The notes below the pieces were generated by a model that did no database searches, had not been told where the DNA came from, and saw only the letters and a program-made list of their open reading frames with translations. A stretch of 64,000 nt of DNA from Clusia tigrina (taxonomy: Eukaryota; Arthropoda; Insecta; Diptera; Clusiidae), in the NCBI GenBank assembly GCA_920105625.2, contig CAKKTE020000328.1, positions 2,852,001 through 2,916,000 of the forward strand, written 5' to 3'. Position 1 is the first letter of the stretch, and each line of letters begins with the position of its first letter. This document shows positions 13,350 through 26,799 of the stretch, piece by piece. Made by a program: the position numbers and the translations under genes.

Positions 13350-14332
13350 GGACGTACCGTATAGAAGTTAGGGCCATTTGAAGTTTTATCAGTGTTTTAT
13401 TTGGGACTCAAGGGTAGCATAGCTTTGAGCGATAGTATAAATTGACAAGAGGCTCGAGTACTTTATTGTTACAAAATTTCAAGGTTTTATGACGCTCCAG
13501 TAAAAAGTTAAAAGCATTTGTATGTTGCAAACGTTGATAGGTGTAGACCGTATAGAAGTTAGGGCCATTTGAAGTTTTATCAGTGTTTGATTTGGGACTC
13601 AAGGGTAGCATAGCTTTGAGCGATAGTATAAATTGACAAGAGGCTCGAGTACTTTATTGTTACAAAATTTCAAGGTTTTATGACACTCCAGTAAAAAGTT
13701 ACAAGCATTTGTATGTTGCAAACTTTGATAGGTGTAGGACGTACCGTATAGAAGTTAAGGCCATTTGATGTTTTATCAGTGTTTGATTTGGGACTCAAGG
13801 GTAGCATAGCTTTGGGCGATAACTTAAATTGACAAGAGGCTCGAGTACTTTATTGTTACAAAATTTCAAGGTTTTATGACGCTCCAGTAAAAAGTTAAAA
13901 GCATTTGTATGTTGCATACTTTGATAGGTGTAGGACGCACCTTATAGAAGTTAGGGCCATTTGAAGTTTTATCAGTTTTTGATTTTGGACTCAAGGGTAG
14001 CATCGCTTTGAGCGATAGCTTAAATTGGCAAGAGGCTCGAGTACATTATTGTTACAAAATTTCAAGGTTTTTTGATGCTCCAGTAAAAAGTTAGAAGCAT
14101 TTGTATGTTGCAAACTTTGATAGTCTAGGACGTACCGTATAGAAGTTAGGGCCATTTGAAGTTTTATCAGTGTGTGACTTGGGACTCAAGGGTAGCATAG
14201 CTTTGAGCGATAATTTAAATTGACAAGAGGCTCGAGTACTTTATTGTTACAAAATTTCAAGGTTTTATGACGCTCCAGTAAAAAGTTACAAGCATTTGTA
14301 TGTTGCAAAGTTTGATAGGTGTAGGATGTACC

Positions 14333-14712
14333 CAAGGTGAATTTACTTACATGATGGCTGCAAGGTCATTTTCGTACCTCCGGAATTGTCAAACATAAGC
14401 AATGTGCAATCAAAATAAATGAAATTGAGAGGAATGGAGGAATACATAAGAGCTGCTTAAAGTGGCATACAATTCATATAAAATATATAAATAGTCTCCT
14501 AATTTTTTCATTATCTTCACACTTTACAAAAATAACAATTAAAAAACCCTTTTCACTCGAATCAAAACTCTATTTGCAATTGTTTTGCATTGCATTGTTT
14601 GCATATTTGTTTTGATCGCATTTTTCTATAATTTCAAATTTCACAACTACTGAGGGAAAGTTGGTTCAAAAAAATTTGTTCTTGCAGCCACCATATAAGT
14701 TAATTCCCCTTG
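14333..14712 (+). mobile_element. MITE copy 6, with internal expansion
   Basis: 380 bp, the longest copy. A 15-bp expansion built on TTTTGCATTGCATTG lies at about 14582-14600. The right repeat is degenerate (ATATAAGTTAATTCCCCTTG) and the left flank reads GGATGTACC. Confidence 0.87.
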
Positions 14713-15702
14713 GGACGTACCGTATAGAAGTTAGGGCCATTTGATGTTTTATCAGTGTTCGATTTGGGACTCAAGGGTAGCATAGCTTTGAGCGATAGCT
14801 TAAATTGACAAGAGGCTCGAGTACTTTGTTGTTACAAAATTTGAAGGTTTTATGACGCTCCAGTAAAAAGTTACAAGCATTTGTATGTTGCAAACTTTGA
14901 TTGGTGTAGGACGTACCGTATAGAAGTTAGGGCCATTTGAAGTTTTATCAGTGTTTGATTTGGGACTCAAGGGTAGCATAGCTTTGAGCGATAGTTTAAA
15001 TTGGCAAGAGGTTCGAGTACTTTATTGTTACAAAATTTTAAGGTTTTATGACGTTCCAGTAAAAAGTTACAAGCATTTGTATGTTGCAAACTTTGATAGG
15101 TGTAGGACGTACCGTATAGAAGTTAGGGCTAATTGAAGTTTTATCCTTGTTTGATTTGGGACTCAAAGGTAGCATAACTTTGAGCGATAGCTTAAATTGA
15201 CAAGAGGCTCGAGTACTTTATTGTTACAAAAATTTAAGGTTTTATGACGCTCTAGTCAAAAGTTACAAGCATTTGTATGTTGCAAACTTTGATAGGTGTA
15301 GGACGTACCGTATAGAAGTTAGGGCCATTTGAAGTTTTATCAGTGTTTGATTTCGGACTCAATGGGTAGCATAGCTTTGAGCGATACCTTAAATTGACAA
15401 GAGGCTCGAGTACTTTATTGTTACAAAATTTCAAGGTATTATGACGCTCCAGTAAAAAGTTACAAGCATTTGTATGTTGCAAACTTTGATAAGTGTGGGA
15501 CGTACGGTATAGAAGTTAGGGCCATTTGAATTTTTATAAGTATTTGATATGGGACTCAAGAGTAGCATAGCTTTGAGCGATAGCTTAAATTGACAAGAGG
15601 CTCGAGTACTTTATTGTTACAAAATTTGAAGGTTTTATGACGCGCCAGTAAAAAGTTACAAGCATTTGTATGTTGCAAACATTGATAGGTGTAGGACGTA
15701 CC

Positions 15703-16067
15703 CAAGGCGAATTTACTTACATGGTGGCTGCAAGGTGATTTTCGTACCTCCGGAATTGTCAAACATAAGCAATGTGCAATCAAAATAAATGAAATTGAGA
15801 GGAATGGAGGAATACATAAGTGCTGCTTAAAGTGGCACACAATTCATATAAAATATATAAATAGTCTCCTAATTTCTTCATAATGTTCACACTTTACAAA
15901 AATAACAATTAAAAAACCCTTTTCACTCGAATCAAAACTGTATTTGCAATTGTTTGCATATTTGTTTTGATCGCATTTTTCTATAGTTTCAAATTTGACA
16001 ACTACTGAGGGAAAGTTAGTTCAAAAAAATTTGTTCTTGCAGCCACCATGTAAGTAAATTCACCTTG
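15703..16067 (+). mobile_element. MITE copy 7
   Basis: Twin of the copy at 12985 in the second 2718-bp unit; same CAAGGCGAATTTAC left end. Confidence 0.87.
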
Positions 16068-17050
16068 GGACGTACCGTATAGAAGTTAGGGCCATTTGAA
16101 GTTTTATCAGTGTTTTATTTGGGACTCAAGGGTAGCATAGCTTTGAGCGATAGTATAAATTGACAAGAGGCTCGAGTACTTTATTGTTACAAAATTTCAA
16201 GGTTTTATGACGCTCCAGTAAAAAGTTAAAAGCATTTGTATGTTGCAAACGTTGATAGGTGTAGACCGTATAGAAGTTAGGGCCATTTGAAGTTTTATCA
16301 GTGTTTGATTTGGGACTCAAGGGTAGCATAGCTTTGAGCGATAGTATAAATTGACAAGAGGCTCGAGTACTTTATTGTTACAAAATTTCAAGGTTTTATG
16401 ACACTCCAGTAAAAAGTTACAAGCATTTGTATGTTGCAAACTTTGATAGGTGTAGGACGTACCGTATAGAAGTTAAGGCCATTTGATGTTTTATCAGTGT
16501 TTGATTTGGGACTCAAGGGTAGCATAGCTTTGGGCGATAACTTAAATTGACAAGAGGCTCGAGTACTTTATTGTTACAAAATTTCAAGGTTTTATGACGC
16601 TCCAGTAAAAAGTTAAAAGCATTTGTATGTTGCATACTTTGATAGGTGTAGGACGCACCTTATAGAAGTTAGGGCCATTTGAAGTTTTATCAGTTTTTGA
16701 TTTTGGACTCAAGGGTAGCATCGCTTTGAGCGATAGCTTAAATTGGCAAGAGGCTCGAGTACATTATTGTTACAAAATTTCAAGGTTTTTTGATGCTCCA
16801 GTAAAAAGTTAGAAGCATTTGTATGTTGCAAACTTTGATAGTCTAGGACGTACCGTATAGAAGTTAGGGCCATTTGAAGTTTTATCAGTGTGTGACTTGG
16901 GACTCAAGGGTAGCATAGCTTTGAGCGATAATTTAAATTGACAAGAGGCTCGAGTACTTTATTGTTACAAAATTTCAAGGTTTTATGACGCTCCAGTAAA
17001 AAGTTACAAGCATTTGTATGTTGCAAAGTTTGATAGGTGTAGGATGTACC

Positions 17051-17430
17051 CAAGGTGAATTTACTTACATGATGGCTGCAAGGTCATTTTCGTACCTCCG
17101 GAATTGTCAAACATAAGCAATGTGCAATCAAAATAAATGAAATTGAGAGGAATGGAGGAATACATAAGAGCTGCTTAAAGTGGCATACAATTCATATAAA
17201 ATATATAAATAGTCTCCTAATTTTTTCATTATCTTCACACTTTACAAAAATAACAATTAAAAAACCCTTTTCACTCGAATCAAAACTCTATTTGCAATTG
17301 TTTTGCATTGCATTGTTTGCATATTTGTTTTGATCGCATTTTTCTATAATTTCAAATTTCACAACTACTGAGGGAAAGTTGGTTCAAAAAAATTTGTTCT
17401 TGCAGCCACCATATAAGTTAATTCCCCTTG
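17051..17430 (+). mobile_element. MITE copy 8, with internal expansion
   Basis: Twin of the copy at 14333, with the same 15-bp expansion and degenerate right end. Confidence 0.87.
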
Positions 17431-17684
17431 GGACGTACCGTATAGAAGTTAGGGCCATTTGATGTTTTATCAGTGTTCGATTTGGGACTCAAGGGTAGCA
17501 TAGCTTTGAGCGATAGCTTAAATTGACAAGAGGCTCGAGTACTTTGTTGTTACAAAATTTGAAGGTTTTATGACGCTCCAGTAAAAAGTTACAAGCATTT
17601 GTATGTTGCAAACTTTGATTGGTGTAGGACGTACCGTATAGAAGTTAGGGCCATTTGAAGTTTTATCAGTGTTTGATTTGGGAC

Positions 17685-18716
17685 TCAAGGTAGCATGGGT
17701 TTGAGCGATAAATCAAATTGACAAGAGGCTCGAATGCTTTATTGTTACAAAATTTCAAGGTTTTATGACGCTCCAGTAAAAAGTTACAAGCATTTGTATG
17801 TTGCAAACTTTGAGAGGTGTAGGACGTACCGTATAGAAGTTAGGGCCATTTGAAGTTTTATCAGTGTTTGAATTGGGACTCAAGGGTAGCATAGCTTTGA
17901 GCGATAACTTAAATTGACAAGAGGCTCGAGTACTTTATTGTTACAAAATTTCAAGGTTTTATGACGCTCCAGTAAAAAGTTACAAGCATTTGTATGTTGT
18001 AAACTTTGATAGGTGAAGGACGTACCAAAGGTGAATTTACTTACATGGTGGCTGCAAGGTAATTTTCGTACCTCCGGAATTGTCAAACATAAGCAATGTG
18101 CAATCAAAATAAATGAAATTGAGAGGAATGGAGGAATACATAAGAGCTGCTTAAAGTGGCATAAAATTCATATAAAATATATAAATTGTCTCCTAATTTC
18201 TCAAGGTAGCATGGGTTTGAGCGATAAATCAAATTGACAAGAGGCTCGAATGCTTTATTGTTACAAAATTTCAAGGTTTTATGACGCTCCAGTAAAAAGT
18301 TACAAGCATTTGTATGTTGCAAACTTTGAGAGGTGTAGGACGTACCGTATAGAAGTTAGGGCCATTTGAAGTTTTATCAGTGTTTGAATTGGGACTCAAG
18401 GGTAGCATAGCTTTGAGCGATAACTTAAATTGACAAGAGGCTCGAGTACTTTATTGTTACAAAATTTCAAGGTTTTATGACGCTCCAGTAAAAAGTTACA
18501 AGCATTTGTATGTTGTAAACTTTGATAGGTGAAGGACGTACCAAAGGTGAATTTACTTACATGGTGGCTGCAAGGTAATTTTCGTACCTCCGGAATTGTC
18601 AAACATAAGCAATGTGCAATCAAAATAAATGAAATTGAGAGGAATGGAGGAATACATAAGAGCTGCTTAAAGTGGCATAAAATTCATATAAAATATATAA
18701 ATTGTCTCCTAATTTC
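17685..18716. repeat. 516-bp tandem duplication with MITE/satellite breakpoint
   Basis: 17685-18200 is repeated at 18201-18716. The unit starts in a monomer (TCAAGGTAGCATGGGTTTG) and ends in the middle of a MITE (CTCCTAATTTC). Only 1-2 bp of microhomology is visible at the junction. Unlike the other duplications its length is not a simple sum of whole repeat units, so homologous unequal exchange does not explain it. Confidence 0.9.
18027..18200 (+). mobile_element. MITE copy 9, truncated (left 174 bp only)
   Basis: Begins AAAGGTGAATTTAC after GGACGTACC and stops at CTCCTAATTTC, where satellite resumes directly. The right inverted repeat and right flank are missing. It is the only truncated copy in the window and was produced by the 516-bp duplication. 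Confidence 0.9.
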
Positions 18717-18907
18717 TTCATAATGTTCACACTTTACAAAAATAACAATTAAAAAACCCTTTTCACTCGAATCAAAACTCTATTTGCAATTGTTTGCACA
18801 TTTGTTTCTATCGTATTTTTCTATAATTTCAAATTTGACAACTACTGAGGGAAAGTTGGTTCAAAAAAATTTGTTCTTGCAGCCACCATGTAAGTAAATT
18901 CACCTTT
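18543..18907 (+). mobile_element. MITE copy 10, AAAGG/CCTTT end type
   Basis: 365 bp. Both ends carry the same complementary change: AAAGGTG on the left and CACCTTT on the right, then AGGACGTACC. It is the first full copy of this matched end type. Confidence 0.87.
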
Positions 18908-19700
18908 AGGACGTACCGTATAGAAGTTAGGGCCATTTGAAGTTTTATCAGTGTTTGATTTGAGACTCAAGGATAGCATAGCTTTGAGCGATAGCTTAAA
19001 TTGACAAGAGGCTCGAGTACTTTATTGTTACAAAATTTCAAGGTTTTATGACGCTCCAGTAAAAAGTTACAAGCATTTGTATTTTGCAAGCTTTGATAGG
19101 TATAGGACGTACCGTATAGAAGTTAAGGCCATTTGAAGTTTTATCAATGTTTGATTTGGGACTTAAGGGTAGCATAGCTTTGAGCGATAGCTTAAATTGA
19201 CAAGAGGCTCGAGAACTTTATTGTTACAAAATTTCAAGGTTTTATGACGCTCCAGTAAACGTTACAAGCATTTGTATGTTGCAAACTTTGAAAGGTGTAG
19301 GACGTACCGTATAGAAGTTAGGGCCATTTGAAGTTGTATCAGTGTTTGATTTGGGACTCAAGAGTAGCATAGCTTTGAGAGATAACTTAAATTGACAAGA
19401 GGCACGAGTATTTTATTGTTACAAAATTTCAAGGTTTTATGACGCTCCAGTAAAAAGTTAGAAGCATTTGTATGTTGTAAACTTTGAGAGGTGTAGGACG
19501 TACCGTATAGAATTAAGGGCCATTTGAAGTTTTATCAGTGTTTGAATTGGAACTCAAGGGTAACATAGCTTTGAGCGATAGCTTAAATTGACAAGAGGCT
19601 CGAGTACTTTGTTGTTACAAAATTTGAAGGTTTTATGACGCTCCAGTAAAAAGTTACAAGCATTTGTATGTTGCAAACTTTGATAGGTGTAGGACGTACC

Positions 19701-20065
19701 CAAGGTGAATTTACTTACATGGTGGCTGCAAGGTGATTTTCGTACCTCCGGAATTCTCAAACATAAGCAATGTGCAATCAAAATAAATGAAATTGAGAGG
19801 AATGGAGGAATACATAAAAGCTGCTTAAAGTGGCATACAATTCATATAAAATATATAAATAGTCTCCTAATTTCTTCATAATGTTCACACTTTACAAACA
19901 TAACAATTAAAAAACCCTTTTCACTCGACTCAAAACTCTATTTGCAATTGTTTGCATATTTGTTTCGTTCGCATTTTTCTATAATTTCAAATTTGACAAC
20001 TACTGAGGGAAAGTTGGATCAAAAAAATTTGTTCTTGCAGCCACCATGTAAGTAAATTCACCTTG
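19701..20065 (+). mobile_element. MITE copy 11
   Basis: Standard CAAGGTG/CACCTTG ends with intact flanks. Internal variants include AAACATAAC, ACTCGACTC and TTGGATCAAAAA. Confidence 0.87.
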
Positions 20066-20662
20066 GGACGTACCGTATAGGAGTTAGGGCGATTTGAACT
20101 TTTATCGGTGTTTGATTTGAGACTCAAGGGTAGCATAGCTTTGAGCGATAGCTTAAATTGACAAGAGGTTCGAGTACTTTATTGTTACAAAATTACAATG
20201 TTTTATGACGCTCCAGTAAAAAGTTACAAACATTTGTATCTTGCAAACTTTGATAGGTGTAGGACGTACCGTATAGAAGTTAGGGCCATTTGAAGTTTTA
20301 TCAGTGTTTGATTTGGGACTCAAGGGTAGCATAGCTTTGAGCGATAATTTAAATTGACAAGAGGCTCGAGTACTTGATTGTTACACAATTTCAAGGTTTT
20401 ATGACGCTCCAGTAAAAAGTTACAAGCATTTGTATGTTGCAAACTTTGATAGGTGTAGGACGTACCGTATAAAAGTTAGGGCCATTTGAAGTGTTATCAG
20501 TGTTTGATTTGGGACTCAAGGGTAGCATAGCTTTGAGCGATAGCTTAAATTGACAAGAGGCTCGAGTACTTTATTGTTACAAAATTTCAAGGTATTATGA
20601 CGCTCCAGTAAAAAGTTACAAGCATTTGTATGTTGCAAACTCTGATAGGTGTAGGACGTACC

Positions 20663-21025
20663 CAAGGTGAATTTACTTACATGGTGGCTGCAAGGTGATT
20701 TTCGTACCTCCGGAATTGTCAAACATAAGCAATGTGCAATCAAAATAAATGAAATTGAGAGGAATGGAGGAATACATAAGCTGTTTAAAGTGGCTTAAAA
20801 TTCATATAAAATATATAAATAGTCTCCTAGTTTCTTAATAATGTTCACACTTTACAAAAATAACAATTAAAAAACCCTTTTCACTCGAATCAAAACTTTA
20901 TTTGCAATTGTTTGCAAATTTGTTTCGATCGCATTTTTCTACAATTTCAAATTTCACAACTACTGAGGGAAAGTTGGTTCAAAAAAATTTGTTCTTGCTG
21001 CCACCATATAAGTAAATTCACCTTG
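20663..21025 (+). mobile_element. MITE copy 12
   Basis: 363 bp, standard ends; right repeat carries CTGCCACCATATAAG. Confidence 0.87.
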
Positions 21026-21622
21026 GGACGTACCGTATAGAAGTTAGGGCCATTTGATGTTTTATCAGTGTTCGATTTGGGACTCAAGGGTAGCATAGCT
21101 TTGAGCGATAGCTTAAATTGACAAGAGGCTCGAGTACTTTGTTGTTACAAAATTTGAAAGTTTTATGACGCTCCAATAAAAAGTTACAAGCATTTGTAAG
21201 TTGCATACTTTGATAGGTGTAGGAGGTACCATATAGAAGTTAGGGCCATTTGAAGTTTTATCAGTGTTTGATTTGGGACTCAAGGGTAGCATAGGTTTGA
21301 GCGATAAATCAAATTGACAAGAGGCTCGAATGCTTTATTGTTACAAATTTTCAAGGATTTATGACGCTCCAGTAAAAAGTTACAAGCATTTGTATGTTGC
21401 AAACTTTGCTAGGTGTAGGACGTGCCGTATAGAAGTTAGGGCCATTTGAAGTTCTATCAGTGTTTGAATTGGGACTCAAGGGTAGCATAGCTTTGAGCGA
21501 TAACTTAAATTGACAAGAGGCTCGAGTACTTTATTGTTACAAAATTTCAAGGTTTTATGACGCTCCAGTAAAAAGTTACAAGCATTTGTATGTTGTAAAC
21601 TTTGATAGGTGAAGGACGTACC

Positions 21623-21987
21623 AAAGGTGAATTTACTTACATGGTGGCTGCAAGGTAATTTTCGTACCTCCGGAATTGTCAAACATAAGCAATGTGCAAT
21701 CAAAATAAATGAAATTGAGAGGAATGGAGGAATACATAACAGCTGCTTAAAGTGGCTTAAAATTCATATAAAATATATAAATAGTCTTCTAATTTCTTCA
21801 TAATGTTCACACTTTACAAAAATAACAATTAAAAAACCCTTTTCACTCGAATCAAAACTTTATTTGCAATTGTTTGCATATTTGTTTCGATCGCATTTTT
21901 CTATAATTTCAAATTTCACAACTACTGAGGGAAAGTTGGTTCAAAAAAATTTGTTCTTGCAGCCACCATATAAGTAAATTCATCTTG
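21623..21987 (+). mobile_element. MITE copy 13, mixed ends
   Basis: Left end AAAGGTG, right end CATCTTG: a mixed-end copy. Interior has TTTCACAACTAC and CACCATATAAG. Confidence 0.87.
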
Positions 21988-22388
21988 GGACGTACCGTAT
22001 AGAAGTTAGGGCCATTTGATGTTTTATCAGTGTTCGATTTGGGACTCAAGGGTAGAATAGCTTTGAGCGATAGCTTAAATTGACAAGAGGCTCGAGTACT
22101 TTGTTGTTACAAAATTTGAAGGTTTTATGACGCTCCAGTAAAAAGTTACAAGCATTTGTATGTTGCAAACTTTGATAGGTGTAGGACGTACCGTATAGAA
22201 GTTAGGGCCATTTGAAGTTTTATCAGTGTTTGATTTGGGACTCAAGGGTAGCATAGCTTTGAGCGATAACTTAAATTGACAAGAGGCTCGAGTACTTTAT
22301 TGTTACAAAATTTCAAGGTTTTATGACGCTCCAGTAATAAGTTACAAGCATTTGTATGTTGTAAATTTTGATAGGTGAAGGACGTACC

Positions 22389-22753
22389 AAAGGTGAATTT
22401 ACTTACATGGTGGCTTGAAGGTGATTTTCGTACCTCCGGAATTGTCAAACATAAGCAATGTGCAATCAAAATAAATGAAATTGAGAGGAATGGAGGAATA
22501 CATAAGAGCTGCTTAAAGTGGCATAAAATTCATATAAAATATATAAATAGTCTCCTAATTTCTTCATAATGTTCACACTTTACAAAAATAACAATTAAAA
22601 AACCCTTTTCACTCGAATCAAAACTCTATTTGCAATTGTTTGCATATTTGTTTCGATCGTATTTTTCTATAATTTCAAATTTGACAACTACTGAGGGAAA
22701 GTTGGTTCAAAAAAATTTGTTCTTGCAGCCAACATGTAAGTAAATTCACCTTT
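22389..22753 (+). mobile_element. MITE copy 14, AAAGG/CCTTT end type
   Basis: Matched AAAGGTG/CACCTTT ends. Private variants GGTGGCTTGAAGG in the left repeat and CAGCCAACATG in the right repeat. Confidence 0.87.
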
Positions 22754-23547
22754 AGGACGTACCGTATAGAAGTTAGGGCCATTTGAAGTTTTATCACTGT
22801 TTGATTTGAGACTCAAGGGTAGCATAGCTTTGAGCGATAGCTTAAATTGACAAGAGGCTCGAGTACTTTATTGTTACAAAATTTCAAGGTTTTATGACGC
22901 TCCAGTAAAAAGTTAGAAGCATTTGTATTTTGCAAACTTTGATAGGTGTAGGACGTACCGTATAGAAGTTAAGGCCATTTGAAGTTTTATCAATGTTTGA
23001 TTTGGGACTTAAGGGTAGCATAGCTTTGAGCGATAGCTTAAATTGACAAGAGGCTCGAGAACTTTATTGTTACAAAATTTCAAGGTTTTATGACGCTCCA
23101 GTAAAAAGTTACAAGCATTTGTATTTTGCAAACTTTGATAGGTGTAGGACGTACCGTATGGAAGTTAGGGGCATTTAAAGTTTTATCAGTGTTTGATTTG
23201 GGACTCAAGGGTAGCATAGGTTTGAGCGATAAATCAAATTGACAAGAGGCTCGAATGCTTTATTGTTACAAATTTTCAAGGATTTATGACGCTCCAGTAA
23301 AAAGTTACAAGCATTTGTATGTTGCAAACTTTGCTAGGTGTAGGACGTGCCGTATAGAAGTTAGGGCCATTTGAAGTTCTATCAGTGTTTGATTTGGGAC
23401 TCAAGGGTAGCATAGCTTTGAGCGATAACTTAAATTGACAAGAGGCTCGAGTACTTTATTGTTACAAAATTTCAAGGTTTTATGACGCTCCAGTAAAAAG
23501 TTACAAGCATTTGTATGTTGTAAACTTTGATAGGTGAAGGACGTACC

Positions 23548-23912
23548 AAAGGTGAATTTACTTACATGGTGGCTGCAAGGTAATTTTCGTACCTCCGGAA
23601 TTGTCAAACATAAGCAATGTGCAATCAAAATAAATGAAATTGAGAGGAATGGAGGAATACATAACAGCTGCTTAAAGTGGCTTAAAATTCATATAAAATA
23701 TATAAATAGTCTTCTAATTTCTTCATAATGTTCACACTTTACAAAAATAACAATTAAAAAACCCTTTTCACTCGAATCAAAACTTTATTTGCAATTGTTT
23801 GCATATTTGTTTCGATCGCATTTTTCTATAATTTCAAATTTCACAACTACTGAGGGAAAGTTGGTTCAAAAAAATTTGTTCTTGCAGCCACCATATAAGT
23901 AAATTCATCTTG
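23548..23912 (+). mobile_element. MITE copy 15, mixed ends
   Basis: Second-unit counterpart of the copy at 21623 (offset 1925 bp), with the same AAAGGTG/CATCTTG ends. Confidence 0.87.
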
Positions 23913-24313
23913 GGACGTACCGTATAGAAGTTAGGGCCATTTGATGTTTTATCAGTGTTCGATTTGGGACTCAAGGGTAGAATAGCTTTGAGCGATAGCT
24001 TAAATTGACAAGAGGCTCGAGTACTTTGTTGTTACAAAATTTGAAGGTTTTATGACGCTCCAGTAAAAAGTTACAAGCATTTGTATGTTGCAAACTTTGA
24101 TAGGTGTAGGACGTACCGTATAGAAGTTAGGGCCATTTGAAGTTTTATCAGTGTTTGATTTGGGACTCAAGGGTAGCATAGCTTTGAGCGATAACTTAAA
24201 TTGACAAGAGGCTCGAGTACTTTATTGTTACAAAATTTCAAGGTTTTATGACGCTCCAGTAATAAGTTACAAGCATTTGTATGTTGTAAATTTTGATAGG
24301 TGAAGGACGTACC

Positions 24314-24678
24314 AAAGGTGAATTTACTTACATGGTGGCTTGAAGGTGATTTTCGTACCTCCGGAATTGTCAAACATAAGCAATGTGCAATCAAAATAAA
24401 TGAAATTGAGAGGAATGGAGGAATACATAAGAGCTGCTTAAAGTGGCATAAAATTCATATAAAATATATAAATAGTCTCCTAATTTCTTCATAATGTTCA
24501 CACTTTACAAAAATAACAATTAAAAAACCCTTTTCACTCGAATCAAAACTCTATTTGCAATTGTTTGCATATTTGTTTCGATCGTATTTTTCTATAATTT
24601 CAAATTTGACAACTACTGAGGGAAAGTTGGTTCAAAAAAATTTGTTCTTGCAGCCAACATGTAAGTAAATTCACCTTT
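24314..24678 (+). mobile_element. MITE copy 16, AAAGG/CCTTT end type
   Basis: Second-unit counterpart of the copy at 22389, with the same GGCTTGAAGG and CCAACATG variants. Confidence 0.87.
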
Positions 24679-25668
24679 AGGACGTACCGTATAGAAGTTA
24701 GGGCCATTTGAAGTTTTATCACTGTTTGATTTGAGACTCAAGGGTAGCATAGCTTTGAGCGATAGCTTAAATTGACAAGAGGCTCGAGTACTTTATTGTT
24801 ACAAAATTTCAAGGTTTTATGACGCTCCAGTAAAAAGTTACAAGCATTTGTATTTTGCAAACTTTGATAGGTGTAGGACGTACCGTATAGAAGTTAAGGC
24901 CATTTGAAGTTTTATCAATGTTTGATTTGGGACTTAAGGGTAGCATAGCTTTGAGCGATAGCTTAAATTGACAAGAGGCTCGAGAACTTTATTGTTACAA
25001 AATTTCAAGGTTTTATGACGCTCCAGTAAAAAGTTACAAGCATTTGTATTTTGCAAACTTTGATAGGTGTAGGACGTACCGTATGGAAGTTAGGGGCATT
25101 TAAAGTTTTATCAGTGTTTGATTTGGGACACAAGGGTAGCATAGGTTTGAGCGATAACTTAAATTGACAAGAGGCTCGAGTACTTTATTGTTACATAATT
25201 TCAAGGTTTTATGACGCTCCAGTAAAAAGTTACAAGCATTTGTATCTTGCAAACTTTGATAGGTGTAGGACGTACCGTATAGAAGTTAAGGCCATTTGAA
25301 GTTTTATCAGTGTTTGATTTGGGACTTAAGGGTAGCATAGCTTTGAGCGATAGCTTAAATTGACAAGAGGCTCGAGAACTTTATTGTTACAAATTTTCAA
25401 GGATTTATGACGCTCCAGTAAAAAGTTACAAGCATTTGTATGTTGCAAACTTTGCTAGGTGTAGGACGTGCCGTATAGAAGTTAGGGCCATTTGAAGTTC
25501 TATCAGTGTTTGAATTGGGACTCAAGGGTAGCATAGCTTTGAGCGATAACTTAAATTGACAAGAGGCTCGAGTACTTTATTGTTACAAAATTTCAAGGTT
25601 TTATGACGCTCCAGTAAAAAGTTACAAGCATTTGTATGTTGTAAACTTTGATAGGTGAAGGACGTACC

Positions 25669-26033
25669 AAAGGTGAATTTACTTACATGGTGGCTGCAAG
25701 GTAATTTTCGTACCTCCGGAATTGTCAAACATAAGCAATGTGCAATCAAAATAAATGAAATTGAGAGGAATGGAGGAATATATAACAGCTGCTTAAAGTG
25801 GCTTAAAATTCATATAAAATATATAAATAGTCTCCTAATTTCTTCATAATGTTCACACTTTACAAAAATAACAATTAAAAAACCCTTTTCACTCGAATCA
25901 AAACTTTATTTGCAATTGTTTGCATATTTGTTTCGATCGCATTTTTCTATAATTTCAAATTTCACAACTACTGAGGGAAAGTTGGTTCAAAAAAATTTGT
26001 TCTTGCAGCCACCATATAAGTAAATTCATCTTG
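25669..26033 (+). mobile_element. MITE copy 17, mixed ends
   Basis: Third-unit counterpart of 21623. Differs by GGAATATATAAC in the interior. Confidence 0.87.
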
Positions 26034-26434
26034 GGACGTACCGTATAGAAGTTAGGGCCATTTGATGTTTTATCAGTGTTCGATTTGGGACTCAAGGGTA
26101 GAATAGCTTTGAGCGATAGCTTAAATTGACAAGAGGCTCGAGTACTTTGTTGTTACAAAATTTGAAGGTTTTATGACGCTCCAGTAAAAAGTTACAAGCA
26201 TTTGTATGTTGCAAACTTTGATAGGTGTAGGACGTACCGTATAGAAGTTAGGGCCATTTGAAGTTTTATCAGTGTTTGATTTGGGACTCAAGGGTAGCAT
26301 AGCTTTGAGCGATAACTTAAATTGACAAGAGGCTCGAGTACTTTATTGTTACAAAATTTCAAGGTTTTATGACGCTCCAGTAATAAGTTACAAGCATTTG
26401 TATGTTGTAAATTTTGATAGGTGAAGGACGTACC

Positions 26435-26799
26435 AAAGGTGAATTTACTTACATGGTGGCTTGAAGGTGATTTTCGTACCTCCGGAATTGTCAAACATAA
26501 GCAATGTGCAATCAAAATAAATGAAATTGAGAGGAATGGAGGAATACATAAGAGCTGCTTAAAGTGGCATAAAATTCATATAAAATATATAAATAGTCTC
26601 CTAATTTCTTCATAATGTTCACACTTTACAAAAATAACAATTAAAAAACCCTTTTCACTCGAATCAAAACTCTATTTGCAATTGTTTGCATATTTGTTTC
26701 GATCGTATTTTTCTATAATTTCAAATTTGACAACTACTGAGGGAAAGTTGGTTCAAAAAAATTTGTTCTTGCAGCCAACATGTAAGTAAATTCACCTTT
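26435..26799 (+). mobile_element. MITE copy 18, AAAGG/CCTTT end type
   Basis: Third-unit counterpart of 22389, with the same private variants. Confidence 0.87.

Larger units (their letters stand above)
12195..17630. repeat. 2718-bp tandem duplication (12195-14912, 14913-17630)
   Basis: Two head-to-tail copies that look essentially identical, each with two MITEs (12985/14333 and 15703/17051) and identical rare variants such as GACGTTCCAG, GACGCGCCAG and the 15-bp expansion in the second MITE. The offset is constant at 2718 bp. Such identity means either a very recent duplication or an assembly duplication. Confidence 0.88.
12191..18542. repeat. Satellite region with 3-5 monomers per MITE
   Basis: Satellite blocks between the MITEs hold 4 (12191-12984), 5 (13350-14332), 5 (14713-15702), 5 (16068-17050), 3 (17431-18026) and about 1.75 (18201-18542) monomers. 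MITEs lying inside this span are listed separately. One monomer lacks GTACC (GTGTAGACCGTATAG at 13541 and 16259). Confidence 0.9.
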
